DNA from: Bacteroidales bacterium
GTDB lineage: Bacteria > Bacteroidota > Bacteroidia > Bacteroidales > UBA932
NCBI GenBank assembly: GCA_017427385.1
Contig: JAFRSW010000020.1
Location: 29,422 to 93,421, forward strand
Reading direction: 5' to 3'
DNA: 64,000 bases
Positions within the stretch are counted from its first letter, which is position 1, and every line of letters begins with the position of its first letter. Position numbers and translations under genes: made by a program. Positions 1-8,049 of the stretch are shown here, one piece after another. The notes under the pieces are model-generated. The model ran no database searches. It was not told where the DNA came from and was given only the letters and a program-made list of their open reading frames with translations.

Positions 1-1033
1 CCGAAAGTCTGCCTTCCAGCGCATCCGAATCGAAAAGAGCCTCCGAATAGCGCTCGCGGGCGGCAATCAGTTCGGCCACGGACGCACATCCGTGCTTGCG
101 CATCAGGTCGTAGAGGAGGCCCATGCGTTCCTCAACCTGTTCCAGGCGCTCCTGCGAGAGATTCACCCGGGAATCCATCTCCACAACTGTCTCCGCTATA
201 TCGGCTATCTCTATGCGGGAAGAATGCAGGCGTTCTGCCAAATCCGAACATCCGGGTACCAGCCCGGTTAGTTTCGTCATCAGGCGCTCAGCCTCCTTCA
301 GGGCGGATTCCACACTCATGCCCTCTTCCGGCTCCAAAAGTGCGGAAGCGGCGGCAAAACTCTCTTTTATGGATTCCGCGTTGGCAAGCTGTTTCTGTTC
401 GGCATCCAACTCCTCAAGTTCTCCATCCCGCAGGCGGGCCTCGTCGAGCTGCTTGAAGCGGGCGGCGTTGTAGTCGCGGTCGGCCTGCACGCGGGAAAGC
501 TTTTCCCGCACGGCGTCAAGTTCACGGGAAATGGACTGGACTTCGTTCCAGCGTGAGCGGCACGCCTCCACATCGGCGGCGCATCCGGCATAATGGTCCA
601 GAACGCTCATCTGGAAGCGGCGGTCCGCCAGCTGAAGGCTCTGGTGTTGGGAATGCACATCCACCAGCTGCGCGGATATCTCCTGAAGCAGCTGCACGTT
701 TACCGGTGAATCGTTGATGAAGGACCTGCTGCGGCCGCTTGCGTTCAGCACGCGGCGGACAAGAAGGTTTCCACCGTCCCATTCAACCTCAGCTTCTTCC
801 AGGATTGGGCGGATTGCCTCGGGGGCGGAAAACTCTCCCTCCACTATGCAGTTCTGGGCTCCGGCGGATATCAACGCGGCATCACCTTTACCCCCCATCA
901 GAAGGGAAAGGGCCCCGAGCAGGATGCTCTTGCCGGCACCGGTCTGCCCCGTAATAATGCCGAGACCCTCCGGAAGAGAAATATCCAGAGAGTCTATCAG
1001 CACGTAATTCTCTATGTGAAGGGAGCGGAGCAC
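1..1033 (-). CDS. recN: DNA repair protein RecN (partial, N-terminal about 344 residues)
   Basis: RecN is an SMC-like ATPase that acts at DNA double-strand breaks in recombinational repair. The visible N-terminal part has the ABC-type head with a Walker A motif (GQTGAGKS, about residues 29-36) followed by a long charged, coiled-coil-like stretch. The frame is open to the left edge, so the C-terminal half (second coiled coil, Walker B, family length about 550) lies outside the window. The start is GTG at 1033, just after the omega gene's TAG stop (2 nt spacer), so it is the fourth gene of the trxB-bamD-omega-recN operon. No earlier in-frame start fits without deep overlap of omega. Confidence 0.93.
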   Translation of the reverse strand, partial: MLRSLHIENYVLIDSLDISLPEGLGIITGQTGAGKSILLGALSLLMGGKGDAALISAGAQNCIVEGEFSAPEAIRPILEEAEVEWDGGNLLVRRVLNASGRSRSFINDSPVNVQLLQEISAQLVDVHSQHQSLQLADRRFQMSVLDHYAGCAADVEACRSRWNEVQSISRELDAVREKLSRVQADRDYNAARFKQLDEARLRDGELEELDAEQKQLANAESIKESFAAASALLEPEEGMSVESALKEAERLMTKLTGLVPGCSDLAERLHSSRIEIADIAETVVEMDSRVNLSQERLEQVEERMGLLYDLMRKHGCASVAELIAARERYSEALFDSDALEGRLS

Positions 1034-1035
1034 GG

Positions 1036-1353
1036 CTACTCCTCGCTCTTGGCGGTACGGTAATAGATTTCGTCGTTCTCGAACTCGGAAATGGCTACGA
1101 GGTCGGGTTTGGGCTGACGCTCATAGTACTTCGAGATCTCGATCTGCTCCTTGTTCTCGAAAACTTCCTCCTTGGTGGCGTCCCGCTCATTGCGGAAGTC
1201 TTCCAGCTTCTTGTTGAGTTCTTTTTTCTCGGCCAGTGCTATCTGGTTCGCCCTCTTGGAGAGGATTACTACAGTTTCGTAAATGTTGCCCGTAGGCTCA
1301 GCCAGGTTCTTGATATCCCTGGTAATCGTGTTGACAGGTATTTTCTTTTCCAT
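1036..1353 (-). CDS. rpoZ: RNA polymerase omega/Rpb6-type subunit
   Basis: This 105-residue protein matches the Bacteroidota Rpb6/omega family, a small subunit that helps assemble and stabilise the RNA polymerase beta-prime subunit. Seen in the sequence: a short conserved core containing TGNIYETVVILSKRANQIA (residues 21-39, the family's N-terminal helix pair), then a Lys/Glu-rich helical segment and an acidic tail. The length fits Bacteroidota omega proteins, which are longer than the roughly 90-residue enterobacterial omega. It lies between bamD (33 nt gap) and recN (2 nt gap) in one minus-strand operon. The symbol follows family use; assignment rests on the core motif only. Confidence 0.85.
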   Translation of the reverse strand: MEKKIPVNTITRDIKNLAEPTGNIYETVVILSKRANQIALAEKKELNKKLEDFRNERDATKEEVFENKEQIEISKYYERQPKPDLVAISEFENDEIYYRTAKSEE

Positions 1354-1386
1354 ACTTCTTATACCTTCCGCCGTTCGCGGAAAGTT

Positions 1387-2178
1387 TCAAATTTTTTCTT
1401 TCGCCTTCTTATATAGGTGTTCGAGCTCCTTGCAACGTTCCGATTCCGGGTATTCACCGATGAAATTCAGATAATCGTCGATAAATACCATATAACGCTC
1501 CTTTTGCTTCTCAGGCACGCTGAGGAAGGCATATTTATAGGAAGACATGGCCGTATAGAACAGTATCTCCTCGCGGTAGATATTGTCGGCATCATCTTTC
1601 AGCACGTTGTGGAAAGCGACACGAGCCGCCTTGTAATCCTCCATCTTATAATACAGGTAGGCATTCTCGTAAGCCTTACGGTCCAGGCGCTCGTTAAGAT
1701 CATCGAGCATCTTCTTGCAGAGAGCCGTGTGCAGGGAGGCCGGATGGTTCATAAGGTATTCGTTGATGGCTACGATCGCAGTGTAGCTCGGCGACTGATC
1801 CAGTTCCCAGCGGTATGTGCTCTTGTAGAGGCAGTCCAGGCGGAGGAACTCTGCATCATCGGAGAAAGGACTGCGCGGGAACTTGTCCAGGAAGGTCTTG
1901 AAGTTGGTTTCCGCAGTGTAGTAATCTTTGTCGCGATAGTTGCTGAGCGCCCAGTAGAACTGGACGGTGTCTTCCTGGGGAGTGCCGCTGGTGAGCACCG
2001 ACATGCTCTCGAACACTTCCGCTGCCTTGCGGTATTTCCCCTTGTTGAAGAACTCGAAAGCAGCCTTGTACTTCGCGTCCACGTCGTTCCCGTTAAGGAG
2101 CTGTTCATACTCGCTCTTGCAGGAAGGCAGGATGCATATCAGCGCTGCCGCCGCAAGTATTATTCTCTTTAATCTCAT
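1387..2178 (-). CDS. bamD: Outer membrane assembly lipoprotein BamD
   Basis: BamD is the essential lipoprotein of the BAM complex, which folds beta-barrel proteins into the outer membrane. The 263-residue product has a lipoprotein signal ending LPSC (Cys20), then TPR-like helical repeats typical of BamD (for example the segment around FEFFNKGKYRKAAEVFE and the later YYTAETNFKTFLDKFP). The start at 2178 is chosen because its ATG overlaps the trxB TGA in an ATGA junction and gives a proper signal peptide; an upstream ATG would prefix 13 residues and spoil the signal. Family length is about 240-280, so it is complete. Confidence 0.9.
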   Translation of the reverse strand: MRLKRIILAAAALICILPSCKSEYEQLLNGNDVDAKYKAAFEFFNKGKYRKAAEVFESMSVLTSGTPQEDTVQFYWALSNYRDKDYYTAETNFKTFLDKFPRSPFSDDAEFLRLDCLYKSTYRWELDQSPSYTAIVAINEYLMNHPASLHTALCKKMLDDLNERLDRKAYENAYLYYKMEDYKAARVAFHNVLKDDADNIYREEILFYTAMSSYKYAFLSVPEKQKERYMVFIDDYLNFIGEYPESERCKELEHLYKKAKEKI

Positions 2179-3095
2179 TTCTTCAAATATTTTTCTGCGT
2201 CCAAAGCCGCACGGCATCCCGATGCCGCTGCGTTGATGGCCTGGCGATAGTGGGGATCCTGCACATCTCCAGCGGCGAAAACGCCTTCCACATTGGTGTG
2301 GGAGCTGCAGCCGTCCGTCACTATGTAGCCATTCCCGTCAATGGTCACCCACTCCTTGAAAAGGTCGGAATTGGGATGGTGCCCGATTGCAAGGAAGAAG
2401 CCGTCAACAGCTATATCAAAAACCTCGCCATCTTTGCGCTCGATGCGCACGCCGGTCACACCGGATGCGTCCCCAAGCACCTCGCGGGTATTGCAGTTCC
2501 AGAGGATCTCGATGTTGGGAGTGTTCTTCACACGGTTCTGCATAGCTTCAGAAGCGCGGAAGACATCCCGGCGCACTATCATGTACACCTTACGGCAGAG
2601 GCCGGCAAGATAGGTAGCCTCCTCGCAGGCGGTATCTCCTCCGCCCACCACGGCCACATCCTTCTTGCGGTAGAAGAAGCCGTCGCAGGTGGCGCAGGCC
2701 GACACGCCCATCCCCCTGTATTTCCTTTCGGAGGGCAGGCCGAGGTACTTGGCGGTAGCGCCGGTGGCGATGATGACTGCATCCGCCTCGATGGCAGGTG
2801 CTCCGTCGATCTCAAAAACGAAGGGGCGCTTGCCCAGATCTGCCTTGGTGATGATGCCGCGGCGTATGTCCGTGCCCACATTCTTCGCCTGGTCCCGCAT
2901 CGCGCCGGTAAGGCTCAGGGAGTCGATGCCGTTGGCAAATCCGGGATAATTCTCCACCAGGGTGGTGGTGGTGAGCTGGCCGCCCGGCTCGGGACCTTCG
3001 TATAAAACTGGACTGAGACCCGCTCTGGATGCATATATGCCGGCAGTGTAACCTGCAGGGCCTCCGCCTATTATGAGAAGTCTGACTTTTTCCAT
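2175..3095 (-). CDS. trxB: Thioredoxin-disulfide reductase
   Basis: TrxB is the cytoplasmic flavoenzyme that reduces thioredoxin with NADPH. The 306-residue protein shows the FAD-binding GGGPAG motif (residues 10-15), the redox-active CATC pair (Cys134/Cys137), the NADPH-binding GGGDTA motif (151-156) and the C-terminal FAD motif ending in AAGDVQD. The length matches the low-molecular-weight bacterial class. The start at 3095 begins MEKVRLLIIG, directly before the FAD fold; the frame runs further upstream without homology. It is first in the operon with bamD, omega and recN, and a TATATTTG -7 box lies about 20 nt upstream. Confidence 0.97.
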   Translation of the reverse strand: MEKVRLLIIGGGPAGYTAGIYASRAGLSPVLYEGPEPGGQLTTTTLVENYPGFANGIDSLSLTGAMRDQAKNVGTDIRRGIITKADLGKRPFVFEIDGAPAIEADAVIIATGATAKYLGLPSERKYRGMGVSACATCDGFFYRKKDVAVVGGGDTACEEATYLAGLCRKVYMIVRRDVFRASEAMQNRVKNTPNIEILWNCNTREVLGDASGVTGVRIERKDGEVFDIAVDGFFLAIGHHPNSDLFKEWVTIDGNGYIVTDGCSSHTNVEGVFAAGDVQDPHYRQAINAAASGCRAALDAEKYLKK

Positions 3096-3115
3096 TCTGC
3101 TACTTTTAAATCGCA

Positions 3116-3123
3116 CAAATATA
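3116..3123 (-). promoter_or_regulatory. -7 box (TATATTTG) of the trxB operon
   Basis: On the minus strand this reads TATATTTG, matching the Bacteroidota -7 consensus TAnnTTTG. It lies 20 nt from the trxB start and only 13 bp from the oppositely oriented box of the Fur-family gene, so the two promoters are divergent and nearly back to back. Confidence 0.65.
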
Positions 3124-3136
3124 ATCAATATTTTGC

Positions 3137-3144
3137 TATCTTTG
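3137..3144 (+). promoter_or_regulatory. -7 box (TATCTTTG) of the Fur-family gene
   Basis: TATCTTTG matches the Bacteroidota TAnnTTTG consensus. The start codon follows after only 6 nt, so transcription would begin at or next to the ATG and the mRNA should be leaderless or nearly so. Confidence 0.65.
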
Positions 3145-3150
3145 CCCGAC

Positions 3151-3603
3151 ATGAGACGAATGAACACGGCACCGGATATGGAGAGATTCCGCTCCATCCT
3201 CAAGACGAAGGGGTTGAAAGCCACTCCCCAGCGTCTGGCCGTCCATGAGGCCATGCTGGACCTGGGTCACGCCAGCGCCGATATGGTGCGGGACTGGATC
3301 CTCCGCAAAGGCAAGGTGGCCATCACGGTCGCATCCGTGTACAACATTCTCTCGCAGCTAACAGCCATGGGCCTCTACCGCATCATCCCCTCCACCAGCG
3401 GAGTAGTGTGGTACGATTCCCTCACCAAGCCCCACCTGCACGTCTACAACCGCAAGAGGAACGAGTTCAAGGACCTGGAAGATGATGCACTGATGCTGAA
3501 ACTGCAGGCGTTTTTCAAGGAGAATCCGCCCAAGGGATACAAGGTGGATGAGATAGACGTGCTTCTGTGCTGTCACCGAAGCAGGAACTCTAAAATTTTT
3601 TAA
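3151..3603 (+). CDS. Fur-family (PerR-like) metalloregulator lacking the CxxC zinc site
   Basis: This is a 150-residue Fur-superfamily DNA-binding regulator, most like PerR. The winged helix spans about residues 12-80 (LKATPQRLAVHEAM, then ASVYNILSQL). The residues expected for the regulatory metal site are present in PerR-like spacing: His40, Asp89, His95, His97 and Asp108. The usual CxxC structural zinc motif after the PHLH segment is absent (NRKR instead), and only a C140-C141 pair remains near the C terminus. The start ATG at 3151 lies 6 nt after a -7 box. It is transcribed divergently from trxB and is followed 3 nt later by upp. Target genes cannot be read from the sequence. Confidence 0.88.
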   Translation: MRRMNTAPDMERFRSILKTKGLKATPQRLAVHEAMLDLGHASADMVRDWILRKGKVAITVASVYNILSQLTAMGLYRIIPSTSGVVWYDSLTKPHLHVYNRKRNEFKDLEDDALMLKLQAFFKENPPKGYKVDEIDVLLCCHRSRNSKIF

Positions 3604-3606
3604 CAT

Positions 3607-4269
3607 ATGAAACTAGTCAATCTTGGAGAAAAAGACACCCTGCTGAATTCTTTCATCGCTGAAATGAGAGACAAGAAAGTGCAGAAAGACCGCCTGCGTT
3701 TCCGCACCAACCTCAAGAGGCTCGGGCAGATATTCGCATACGAGATCAGCAAAACCCTGCAGTACAGCGTCAAGGAGGTGCCCACACCCCTCGGAACGGC
3801 AGAAGTGAACACTTTCGACACCAAGATAGTGCTTTCCACCATACTCCGCGCCGGACTGCCCCTCCACGATGGCATGCTTTCATATTTCGACAATGCAGAG
3901 AGCGCCTTCCTGGCAGCATACCGCAAGTATGATGCAGCCGACAAGTTCCACATAAACACGGAATACTGCACCACGCCCAACCTGGAGGGCAAAACCCTGA
4001 TAATCGCCGATGCGATGCTCGCGACCGGTTCATCCATCATTATGGTATATGAGCGCCTGATAAGCGAGGGCGGCGAGCCGGAGCACACCCACATCGTATG
4101 CCCTATCGTGAGCGCGGTAGCGGTGGATACGTTAAAGAAAGCACTTCCTTCCAAGACCACGCTCTGGACCGGAGCCGTGGACGAGGAGCTCACCAGCCAT
4201 TCATTCGTCGTACCGGGCCTCGGGGATGCCGGAGACCTTGCATACGGGGAAAAGGTGCAGGTGGATTAA
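3607..4269 (+). CDS. upp: Uracil phosphoribosyltransferase
   Basis: Upp makes UMP from uracil and PRPP in pyrimidine salvage. The 220-residue product has the PRPP-binding loop LIIADAMLATGSS (residues 131-143) and the C-terminal uracil-binding motif VVPGLGDAGD. The length is typical of the family (about 205-220). It starts 3 nt after the Fur-family gene and is probably cotranscribed with it. Its TAA stop overlaps the convergent rpoN stop by 4 bp, so no terminator separates the two. Confidence 0.96.
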   Translation: MKLVNLGEKDTLLNSFIAEMRDKKVQKDRLRFRTNLKRLGQIFAYEISKTLQYSVKEVPTPLGTAEVNTFDTKIVLSTILRAGLPLHDGMLSYFDNAESAFLAAYRKYDAADKFHINTEYCTTPNLEGKTLIIADAMLATGSSIIMVYERLISEGGEPEHTHIVCPIVSAVAVDTLKKALPSKTTLWTGAVDEELTSHSFVVPGLGDAGDLAYGEKVQVD

Positions 4270-5678
4270 AGTTCCTTGCGCCAGCGTGCGAGAGGAATTC
4301 CGAGCTGGCCGCGATATTTGGCAATGGTGCGGCGCGCAACCTTGTAGCCGCGCTTTTCCATCTCAACTACAAGCTGCTCATCCGTGAGCGGCTTTTTCTT
4401 GTTTTCGGCATCCACGCAGTCCTTCAGGGCCTTCTTAAGTTCACGCGTGGAAACCTCATCCCCCTCGCTGTTCTCCATGCCCTCGGAGAAGAAGTATTTG
4501 AGCGGGAAGATGCCGAAGTGGGTCTCGATGTACTTGCTGTTCACCACGCGGGAGATTGTGGAGATGTCAAAACCCGTCTTCTCGGCTATGTCCTTGAGAA
4601 CCATAGGCTTTAGCTTGGCGTCATCGCCGTCCAGGAAGTAGTCGTGCTGGAAGTCGAGTATGGCCTGCATTGTGCGCTGGAGGGTGTTCTGCCTCTGCTT
4701 CAGGGCCTCTATGAACCATTTGGCCGAGTCTATCTTCTGGCGGATGAAAGTGGCCGCTTCCTTCTGCGCACGGTCTCCGGAGCCCTTTGCTTCGGTCACC
4801 ATGTCGGCGTATTTCCGGTTCACGCGGAGCTCGGGGATATTGAAGCGCGGCATAGTAAAGGATATCTCACCATCGTGTTCCTCCAGCACGAAGTCCGGCA
4901 CTATCTGCTGGGCCTGCTCGGCGTAGCTGTCGTCCAGCTGCCCGCCGGGAGCTGGATTGAGCCTGGTTATGCAGGAAATGGCGGCCTTCAGCCTGGTTTC
5001 ATTCAGGCCCAGACGACTCATCACCTTATTGAAATGGCGGTTGGTAAACTCCAGGAACTGCTCGTTCAGTATGCGGTAGGCATCCTTCACATCCTCCGTC
5101 TGCGTGCGGGCTTTCAGCTGGATCAGCAGGCATTCGCGAAGGTCCCTGGCGCCGACTCCGGCAGGGTCGAACTCCTGCACTACCTTCAGCATCGCCTCCA
5201 CCTCCTGCTCGGAAACTTCCATCCCGGCACGGAAGGCGAGGTCGTCCACAAGGGACTCGATGTCGCGGCGCAGATACCCGTCCGAATCCAGGCTGCCGAT
5301 GATGAAGGCCCCTATCTGGTAGTCCCGTTCGCTGAGGTTGCGATAACCGAGCTGGTCCATCAGGCTCTCGGTAAAACTCTCGCGCACGGAGAAGGTGTTA
5401 TACTCGGGGCGGGGGTCCTTCCCCCAGTTGTTGATGCGGGTCTTGTAGGCGGGAATCTCGCCGTCGTCCTTTATTTCATCGATGGAGATATCCTTGGGCT
5501 GGTCGTCGTCCTGCTGCTTTTCGGGATCGGGGCCGTCGTCCAGCACAGGGTTCTCCTCGAGCTCGGAACGTATCTTCTGCTCCAACTCCTGCACCGGCAG
5601 CTCGATCAGTTTTATGGTCTGGATCTGGAGAGGAGAAAGACGCTGTGTCTGTTTAAGTTCGAGACCCTGTTTCTGCAT
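4266..5678 (-). CDS. rpoN: RNA polymerase sigma-54 factor
   Basis: RpoN is the alternative sigma factor whose promoters need ATP-driven enhancer-binding activators. The 470-residue protein has the Gln/Leu-rich activator-contact region I at residues 2-50 (starting QKQGLELKQTQRLSPLQIQ), an acidic region II (about 50-80), the core-binding domain, and the C-terminal RpoN box ARRTIAKYRG at about 448-457 that contacts the -24 element. Length and domain order are complete. It is followed on the same strand upstream by the SPOR-like gene (3 nt gap), forming a three-gene operon that begins at the LEA14-like lipoprotein. Confidence 0.97.
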   Translation of the reverse strand: MQKQGLELKQTQRLSPLQIQTIKLIELPVQELEQKIRSELEENPVLDDGPDPEKQQDDDQPKDISIDEIKDDGEIPAYKTRINNWGKDPRPEYNTFSVRESFTESLMDQLGYRNLSERDYQIGAFIIGSLDSDGYLRRDIESLVDDLAFRAGMEVSEQEVEAMLKVVQEFDPAGVGARDLRECLLIQLKARTQTEDVKDAYRILNEQFLEFTNRHFNKVMSRLGLNETRLKAAISCITRLNPAPGGQLDDSYAEQAQQIVPDFVLEEHDGEISFTMPRFNIPELRVNRKYADMVTEAKGSGDRAQKEAATFIRQKIDSAKWFIEALKQRQNTLQRTMQAILDFQHDYFLDGDDAKLKPMVLKDIAEKTGFDISTISRVVNSKYIETHFGIFPLKYFFSEGMENSEGDEVSTRELKKALKDCVDAENKKKPLTDEQLVVEMEKRGYKVARRTIAKYRGQLGIPLARWRKEL

Positions 5679-5681
5679 ACC

Positions 5682-6233
5682 CTACTCTGCTACTTTTTTC
5701 AGCACTTTGAGTGTGTCCACACGGTATGCGCTGCGGTTTTCCACCGCCGGATACTTGAAGCGCTCCTGCACTATGAAGGCCGAAGGGAACTGCGCTTTGA
5801 TGGGGCCCAGGGCCGCCAGGGCCTCGGATTTATTGCGGAAATCCCCTACCGTCACACGGAAATAAGGGCTGCTGAAACTCCTGTATGCCGACATCCCGGG
5901 ATTCAGCACTTTGAAGCGGTAGAGAGCCGCCTCGCTGGCAGTGCGCGCAGTCTGGGAATTGTCGAAGAAGATGCGGATGCGGTAGCCGCTCACCATCTTG
6001 CCCCGGTTGGCCCGGATGCGGGTTTCCACGGCGTTGCGGATGATGCCGGACTGGCGCACGTTCACACCTTCGGGAAGCACGTTGAAGATAGTGCTGCCCT
6101 CGAGGGTGGAATCCACCGCCGCGAGCGGTGTGAAGATGAGCGAATCCACCAGCACATAGCCCGGAGGCACTACCTGCTGGGCGCGGGCAGCGAAGGGCAA
6201 CAATACCAATATTGCGATCAGAAGCCTTTTCAT
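5682..6233 (-). CDS. Secreted SPOR-like protein
   Basis: This 183-residue exported protein has a signal peptide (MKRLLIAILVLLPFAARA, cleavage near residue 18). A C-terminal SPOR-like fold covers about residues 75-170, recognisable from GYRIRIFFDNSQTA, then YRVTVGDFRNKSEA-type strands and a long intervening helix. SPOR domains usually bind denuded glycan strands of peptidoglycan, so a cell envelope role is likely but not shown. It overlaps the upstream lipoprotein gene by 4 bp (ATGA) and lies 3 nt before rpoN. No precise function can be given. Confidence 0.7.
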   Translation of the reverse strand: MKRLLIAILVLLPFAARAQQVVPPGYVLVDSLIFTPLAAVDSTLEGSTIFNVLPEGVNVRQSGIIRNAVETRIRANRGKMVSGYRIRIFFDNSQTARTASEAALYRFKVLNPGMSAYRSFSSPYFRVTVGDFRNKSEALAALGPIKAQFPSAFIVQERFKYPAVENRSAYRVDTLKVLKKVAE

Positions 6234-6697
6234 TTCTTCATAAACTTTGTGAGTGGCACATCCTTATAATCAATATCCTTGCCAATCTTTCCCGCCACAT
6301 TCGCACGGGCGTGGAGGTCGATTGTAAACTCCTCGGGATTGAAGCCCTTGTAGGTGGCGAGCAACTGCATAAGACCCACGCCCTCAGCAAGTTGCGCCTG
6401 CATAGGGATGCGGTAGACGCGGTTGCACTTGCCATCCACGTTCACAGGTTCGCAGGTCACCAACCCCATCACGTTGCCGTTCTGCTTCACCGTGGCCTCG
6501 ATGTCCCGCACCTCGAAAGAGGGCGCAGGATTGTCGATGCCCACGGCCACCACCACGTTGGCGCTCCGCAGGCTGCTCGGCACCACGCTTTCCAATTCGA
6601 ACGAAGACAGCTTTATCTTCTTGTACTTGCTCACGCACCCCGTCAGCATAAACGCCGCCAGAAGCAGGAGCAGGGATATTCTAATTAGCTTTTTCAT
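6230..6697 (-). CDS. LEA14-like (LEA type 2) small lipoprotein
   Basis: The 155-residue product begins with a lipoprotein signal (MKKLIRISLLLLLAAFMLTGC, Cys21), so it is probably anchored in the outer or inner membrane. The rest resembles LEA type 2 / water-stress beta-sandwich proteins: alternating hydrophobic strands with VVVAVGIDNPAPSFEVRDIEATV around residues 45-67. This family assignment is pattern-based and moderate. The start at 6697 is chosen over an upstream ATG because it gives the signal peptide directly. It heads the operon with the SPOR-like gene and rpoN; a -7 box is 13 nt upstream. Confidence 0.65.
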   Translation of the reverse strand: MKKLIRISLLLLLAAFMLTGCVSKYKKIKLSSFELESVVPSSLRSANVVVAVGIDNPAPSFEVRDIEATVKQNGNVMGLVTCEPVNVDGKCNRVYRIPMQAQLAEGVGLMQLLATYKGFNPEEFTIDLHARANVAGKIGKDIDYKDVPLTKFMKK

Positions 6698-6710
6698 ATT
6701 ATCTATCTTA

Positions 6711-6718
6711 CAAAGATA
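6711..6718 (-). promoter_or_regulatory. -7 box (TATCTTTG) for the LEA14-like/SPOR/rpoN operon
   Basis: The minus strand reads TATCTTTG, a match to TAnnTTTG, 13 nt before the lipoprotein start codon. It is paired back to back with the miaB box at 6733. Confidence 0.6.
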
Positions 6719-6732
6719 ACATATTTTTTGCA

Positions 6733-6740
6733 TATCTTTG
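6733..6740 (+). promoter_or_regulatory. -7 box (TATCTTTG) of miaB
   Basis: TATCTTTG matches the Bacteroidota consensus and lies only 4 nt before the GTG start of miaB, the shortest spacing in the window, which points to a leaderless transcript. Confidence 0.6.
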
Positions 6741-6744
6741 CGTC

Positions 6745-8049
6745 GTGAAAAAACTCTACATCGAAACCTATGGCTGCCAGATGAACGTGAACGACACGGA
6801 AGTGGTGTTCTCGATTCTGGGAGGGCACGGATATGCCCGCACGGAAGATATTGCCGGGGCGGATGTGATAATGGCGAACACCTGTTCCATCAGGGACAAT
6901 GCCGAGCAGCGCATCTGGGGCCGCATCGACTATTTCAACACCTTCCGCAAGGCTAAGCCGGAGCTTATCGTGGGCATTCTCGGATGCATGGCGGAGCGCC
7001 TGAAGGACGCCCTGCTGGATACCGGAAAGGTGGATGTAGTAGCGGGACCGGATGCCTACAGGAGCCTTCCTGACCTGCTGCAGGCAGTTTATGACGGCGC
7101 CAAGGGCATCAATGTAGAACTCTCCCGCGAGGAGACCTACGGCGACATCTCCCCCGTGCGCATAGACAAGAACGGCGTTTCCGCCTTCATCTCCATAATG
7201 CGCGGATGCAACAACGTATGTTCCTACTGCGTGGTGCCTTACACCCGCGGCGCCGAGCGCAGCCGGGACTGGCACACCATAGTCCGCGAGGCCTGCGAAT
7301 GCGTGGCCTCCGGATATAAGGAGGTTACCCTCCTGGGGCAGAATGTGGATTCATATCTCTTTGAGGATGTGAACTTTGCGAAATTGCTGGCGCTGGTCGC
7401 CGCCGTCTCCCCCACCCTCCGCGTGCGTTTCAGCACCTCGCATCCTAAGGACATCTCGGACGAAGTCATCGACACCATGGCCGCCTGGCCCAACATCTGC
7501 CACCACATCCATCTGCCAGTGCAGAGCGGCAACGACCGCATCCTGGAAAAGATGCGCCGCCGCTACACCCGGGAGTGGTATCTGGAGAGGGTGGCGCGCA
7601 TACGCCAGGCTATGCCTGACTGCGGCATCACTACCGACGCCATCGTGGGCTTCTGCTCCGAAACCGAAGAGGAATTCCGGGACACCCTCAGCATCTTCGA
7701 GGAGGTGGGGTACGACGCCGCATTTATGTTCAATTATTCCGAACGCCCCGGAACCCTCGCGTCCCGCAACTATCCCGACGACATCCCTCTGGAAGTGAAA
7801 ACACGCAGGCTGAACGAGTTGATCGAACTCCAGAACCGCCTGTCACTGGAAAGCAATCGCCGCGACGTGGGCCGCGAGTTCGAGGTGCTGGTGGAAGGCC
7901 CTTCCAAAAAAGGGAACGACCAGCTCTGCGGCCGCACCGGCTCCAACAAGATGTGCGTATGGAACGACAATGCGCACAAAGCCGGAGACTTCGTGCGCGT
8001 GAAAGTGGTGGATTGCACCAGTGCAACCCTGCTCTGCGAGCTTATTTAA
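6745..8049 (+). CDS. miaB: tRNA-2-methylthio-N6-dimethylallyladenosine synthase MiaB
   Basis: MiaB is a radical SAM methylthiotransferase that converts i6A37 to ms2i6A37 in tRNAs reading codons that start with U. The 434-residue product has the UPF0004 domain with the three auxiliary-cluster cysteines (Cys11, Cys47, Cys81), the radical SAM motif CNNVCSYC (Cys155/159/162) and a C-terminal TRAM domain from about residue 370. The start is GTG at 6745; it begins KKLYIETYGCQMN, exactly the conserved N terminus. The -7 box ends 4 nt upstream, so it is probably leaderless. Its 3' end overlaps the convergent esterase by 8 bp. Confidence 0.96.
   Translation: MKKLYIETYGCQMNVNDTEVVFSILGGHGYARTEDIAGADVIMANTCSIRDNAEQRIWGRIDYFNTFRKAKPELIVGILGCMAERLKDALLDTGKVDVVAGPDAYRSLPDLLQAVYDGAKGINVELSREETYGDISPVRIDKNGVSAFISIMRGCNNVCSYCVVPYTRGAERSRDWHTIVREACECVASGYKEVTLLGQNVDSYLFEDVNFAKLLALVAAVSPTLRVRFSTSHPKDISDEVIDTMAAWPNICHHIHLPVQSGNDRILEKMRRRYTREWYLERVARIRQAMPDCGITTDAIVGFCSETEEEFRDTLSIFEEVGYDAAFMFNYSERPGTLASRNYPDDIPLEVKTRRLNELIELQNRLSLESNRRDVGREFEVLVEGPSKKGNDQLCGRTGSNKMCVWNDNAHKAGDFVRVKVVDCTSATLLCELI

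Noticed and set aside
4644-6269. Long open frame on the plus strand opposite rpoN and the SPOR-like gene
   Set aside because: It is antisense to clearly conserved coding sequence. Its translation is His/Leu/Arg-rich and shows no motif, as expected from the codon usage of the real genes.
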